Origin: Sabellastarte sp. h YS-2021
Lineage: Eukaryota; Annelida; Polychaeta; Sabellida; Sabellidae
Assembly (NCBI GenBank): GCA_964017235.1
Contig: OZ024931.1
Span: forward strand, 108,208,221 to 108,272,220
Length of the DNA stretch: 64,000 bases
Direction: 5' to 3'
Numbering within the stretch: position 1 is the stretch's first letter; every line of letters begins with the position of its first letter. Both the position numbers and the translations under genes were made by a program. Positions 61,824-64,000 of the stretch are shown one piece after another. A model generated the notes under the pieces. The model was not told where the DNA came from. It was given only the letters and a program-made list of their open reading frames with translations, and did not search any database.

Positions 61824-62070
61824 CACAGGAAGTGGGGGCCACGGAGGCAGAGTGGTAAGACTCTTGCCTCCCACCTCTGAGGCTGGGGTTCGGTTCCCGG
61901 CACAGCCTCAAGTGGGAAAAGCTGGTAGTTGCTTGCCGTTGGTCGGCAATTTACAGTACAGAACTGTATGTACTGGTTTCCTCTGCCCTTCCAACTAACC
62001 CTTCGTGATATGACCTGTAGAGTGTTGAAAGCGATGTAAAACCCCAAATAAATAAATAAACACAGGAAGT
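61824..62070 (+). repeat. tRNA-derived SINE with 10-bp target duplication
   Basis: The body 61834-62060 is flanked by CACAGGAAGT (61824-61833 and 62061-62070). Head GGAGGCAGAGTGGTAAGACT and B box GGGTTCGGTTCCC. Same family as 37672-37902. The paralogous site in gene A (about 2963) is empty. Confidence 0.9.
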
Positions 62071-62835
62071 AATATTTGTAGACTTTGTCCATAGCAAGCA
62101 TTCACATGAAGTTATTCCGTACTTTAAAAGTTTTAAATGAAAGAATTTTGGAATTTACAACCTGGTGGCCAAGTTTGATACTTTATAACATGGGAATTTC
62201 AAATACAATGTTTAGCTGTAATTTGTTTCATTTTAGGCAAATTATAAAATAATATGAATCCTTCATCCTGTTTGCCTTTATCTCATCTTAGTTAACAACA
62301 AATCCTGATCAACCTGTAAATGCTGATAACAGCTGTCCTTAATAACACTGTGGGGTTAAAGATGCAATTATATTCTTCTTTAACAGCCAAAACTGTTCTT
62401 ACATTCCGCCATACTGCTTATAACATGTGCAGGTCCTATGCTTTTTGTGAAATTTTGTAGGGGAAGACGATCCTTGCAAGTGAATCTTTTGGCCTTACTG
62501 CACGTCAGTAATTTCTATAATCACGCAAAAATAATTTGCATACCAGTTTCTTCTCATGGAGTGCTGTTTACAGAACACCTGCATTACACTTGTGCTTCAC
62601 TTGCATGTCACTTGCAAGTTTAGCCAATATTTCCTGTGTCCAGTTAATATGAACACGTACATTAGGATATAAGAGAGGCTTAATATCAACAAACCCTCAG
62701 AGACTTCCACCTGTTGTGATAACCTTGATTTTAATTCACAACCACATGTGTATGAGCAGAGTGATCAAATAACAACCTTTACCACTAGGTCACTGAGACT
62801 GAGGTCTATCATACTGGTAAAAAATGTTTTCTTAC
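62071..62835 (-). other. Intron remainder, gene B
   Basis: Aligns with gene A 2970-5557 after removing the LTR-like and 466-bp elements. It contains the SINE head fragment at 62760-62815. No gene. Confidence 0.6.
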
Positions 62836-63001
62836 TGGCTATCAAAATCCAACACAATAGCTCTGGGTTCATCAACACTTGTTATCAGTGTAGACACTGA
62901 GTCTCCATCATAATCCATTTTTACAATGACATCTTCTCCAGTGTCAGTGTAAAAGAGTAGCTTAGATTTCCAGTCCACTGCCAATCCATCTGGTACTGAA
63001 T
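62836..63001 (-). CDS. Gene B exon: LDLR class B, propeller 3
   Basis: A 166-nt exon reading SVPDGLAVDWKSKLLFYTDT, then VKMDYDGDSVSTLITSVDEP and RAIVLDFDSQ. Counterpart of 5558-5723. Donor GTAAGA. Confidence 0.9.
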
Positions 63002-63428
63002 CTAATATGAAGAGACACATTCTCATTACTGAAGCCTGTTGTAATGTCCCAAAATTCTTAATGTAGAATGAGGAAATGAAAATTATTTTTATATTCAGTT
63101 TAGTAATTTTTGTTGCATTTGTATCCACCATAACAGATTGGATACAGAATATCTATACATTGAAAATTTTACATACAGATAACAATTTATACATTATGTA
63201 GAAATGAGATAACTGATTAACAAGTCTCAACAGTTAATTCACTCAGAAGGTTTTGTGTACTGAAACTTATGAATAAAGCTGACCCATTTAAAAGACAATC
63301 TTAAAAAGTCACTCATTTAGTGATGCAATATCTCATCATTTGATTTGTACAATAAATTAGCATCAAAGTTTAACATTAAAATTTATTCATTGTTTTATTT
63401 GTCTTTCAATATATTTTTTAGTTCTTAC
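63002..63428 (-). other. Intron, gene B
   Basis: A 427-bp intron collinear with gene A 5724-6143. Nothing else seen. Confidence 0.65.
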
Positions 63429-63668
63429 CTGAGGTCAATTGTTTTACTGAGACTTCACCATTACCAGACAATGTGGATCGTTTAATAGTTTTAGCCACAA
63501 CATCAGTCCAAAATATCACTTCTTCTAGTGGGTCTATATCAATAGCAACTGGATTTCTAAGGTCAGAAACCTTTATTGCACTTAAACTGTAACCAGATAG
63601 GTCCATCTGGAATATTTCACTCTGTCTCAAGTCCACAAATATAAGCGCAGCATCAAGAAGAGCTGGAT
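63429..63668 (-). CDS. Gene B exon: start of propeller 3
   Basis: A 240-nt exon encoding PALLDAALIFVDLRQSEIFQ, then AIDIDPLEEVIFWTDVVAKT and NGEVSVKQLTSG. Counterpart of 6144-6383. Acceptor TTTTTTCAG. The preceding EGF exon should lie just outside the window, as in gene A (about 770 bp upstream). Confidence 0.9.
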
Positions 63669-64000
63669 CTGAAAAAATAGGCTAAAATGTATACCTCTCT
63701 TTCCAATTTATTTCTTCATTTGCTTTAGATCTATCAAGAATGTTTACTTTTAACTTGGTCTACGATTTTGTGTCTACATAGGCGAGTAATAGACACTTAA
63801 TCACCGCTTTTATAAGAAACTCACACAACTGCCAATAACCCAGTGATATATATATGTCATGGTAGAAGGATTAATCTAGTAGAGTTTCAAAGCTAAACAT
63901 GGAAGAAAGTCCACGTTTTTACTGGTAGAAAATCCAATTGTAGTCTTTTGAGTTTTATTTGGTACATTCTTGCTGTAAAATTGTGCTTTTTACTAAAATA
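63669..64000 (-). other. Intron at window edge, gene B
   Basis: Similar to 6384-6720 of gene A. No exon seen before the window ends. Confidence 0.6.

Larger units (their letters stand above)
56831..63668 (-). other. Gene B locus: LRP-like receptor, 3' seven exons; 5' part outside window
   Basis: A minus-strand paralogue of gene A. The exons 63429-63668, 62836-63001, 61439-61569, 60713-60869, 59520-59905, 59002-59107 and 56831-57200 splice in constant phase to 517 codons plus stop. They encode propeller 3, the Thr-rich stalk, the transmembrane helix and the tail. Exon lengths equal those of gene A apart from the stalk. Propellers 1 and 2 and the signal peptide should lie right of 64000. Confidence 0.87.

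Overview
This window is eukaryotic, AT-rich nuclear DNA, most likely from a lophotrochozoan animal and tentatively a mollusc. The evidence is short exons with GT-AG borders in long introns, LDL-receptor class B/EGF ectodomain exons, tRNA-derived SINEs, a Tx1/L1-type LINE, a DIRS-type retroelement, a tyrosine-recombinase element, PIF/Harbinger remnants and several foldback elements. The species cannot be fixed from the sequence alone. No rRNA, functional tRNA, CRISPR or operon structure was found.

The two host genes lie on the minus strand, head to tail, and are paralogues. Gene A runs from a signal-peptide exon (ATG at 36216) leftwards to a transmembrane exon at 479-584. I could place 18 coding exons with continuous codon phase (3170 nt, about 1056 codons). 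Its cytoplasmic-tail exon lies left of base 1. Gene B enters from the right edge and ends at a stop at 56831-56833. Seven exons are visible (517 codons plus the stop). The six exons present in both genes have lengths of 240, 166, 131, 157, 407/386 and 106 nt, so only the Thr-rich stalk exon differs (7 codons). The deduced receptor has a signal peptide, propeller 1, EGF, propeller 2, EGF, propeller 3, a Thr/Ser mucin-like stalk, one transmembrane helix and, in gene B, a tyrosine-motif tail ending in KKKK. I saw no LDL-receptor class A repeats.

Layout by region. 1-430 is an inverted copy of a repeat at 43.37-44.29 kb. 0.48-36.2 kb is gene A; its introns hold a 1.3-kb LTR-like insertion (3183-4491), a 466-bp terminal-inverted-repeat element (4784-5249), a decayed LINE (about 8486-12219), a tyrosine recombinase fragment (16.76-17.59 kb), a 1.4-kb inverted-repeat element (18857-20258) and many SINEs. 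36.2-45.5 kb is intergenic, with a SINE flanked by a 13-bp target duplication, a DIRS remnant carrying a nested 339-bp insertion with a 15-bp duplication, and a foldback hairpin. 45550-57131 is a very recent tandem duplication of about 5.8 kb joined at a 7-bp microhomology; each unit holds a Harbinger transposase pseudogene and the end of gene B's last exon, which is complete only in the right unit. 57.2-63.7 kb is the rest of gene B.

The paralogous introns serve as before/after comparisons. Several insertions are present in one gene and absent at the matching site of the other, so they postdate the gene duplication. The most interesting biology is the receptor: an LRP-type propeller ectodomain on a mucin-like stalk with a tail carrying evenly spaced immunoreceptor-like tyrosine motifs.
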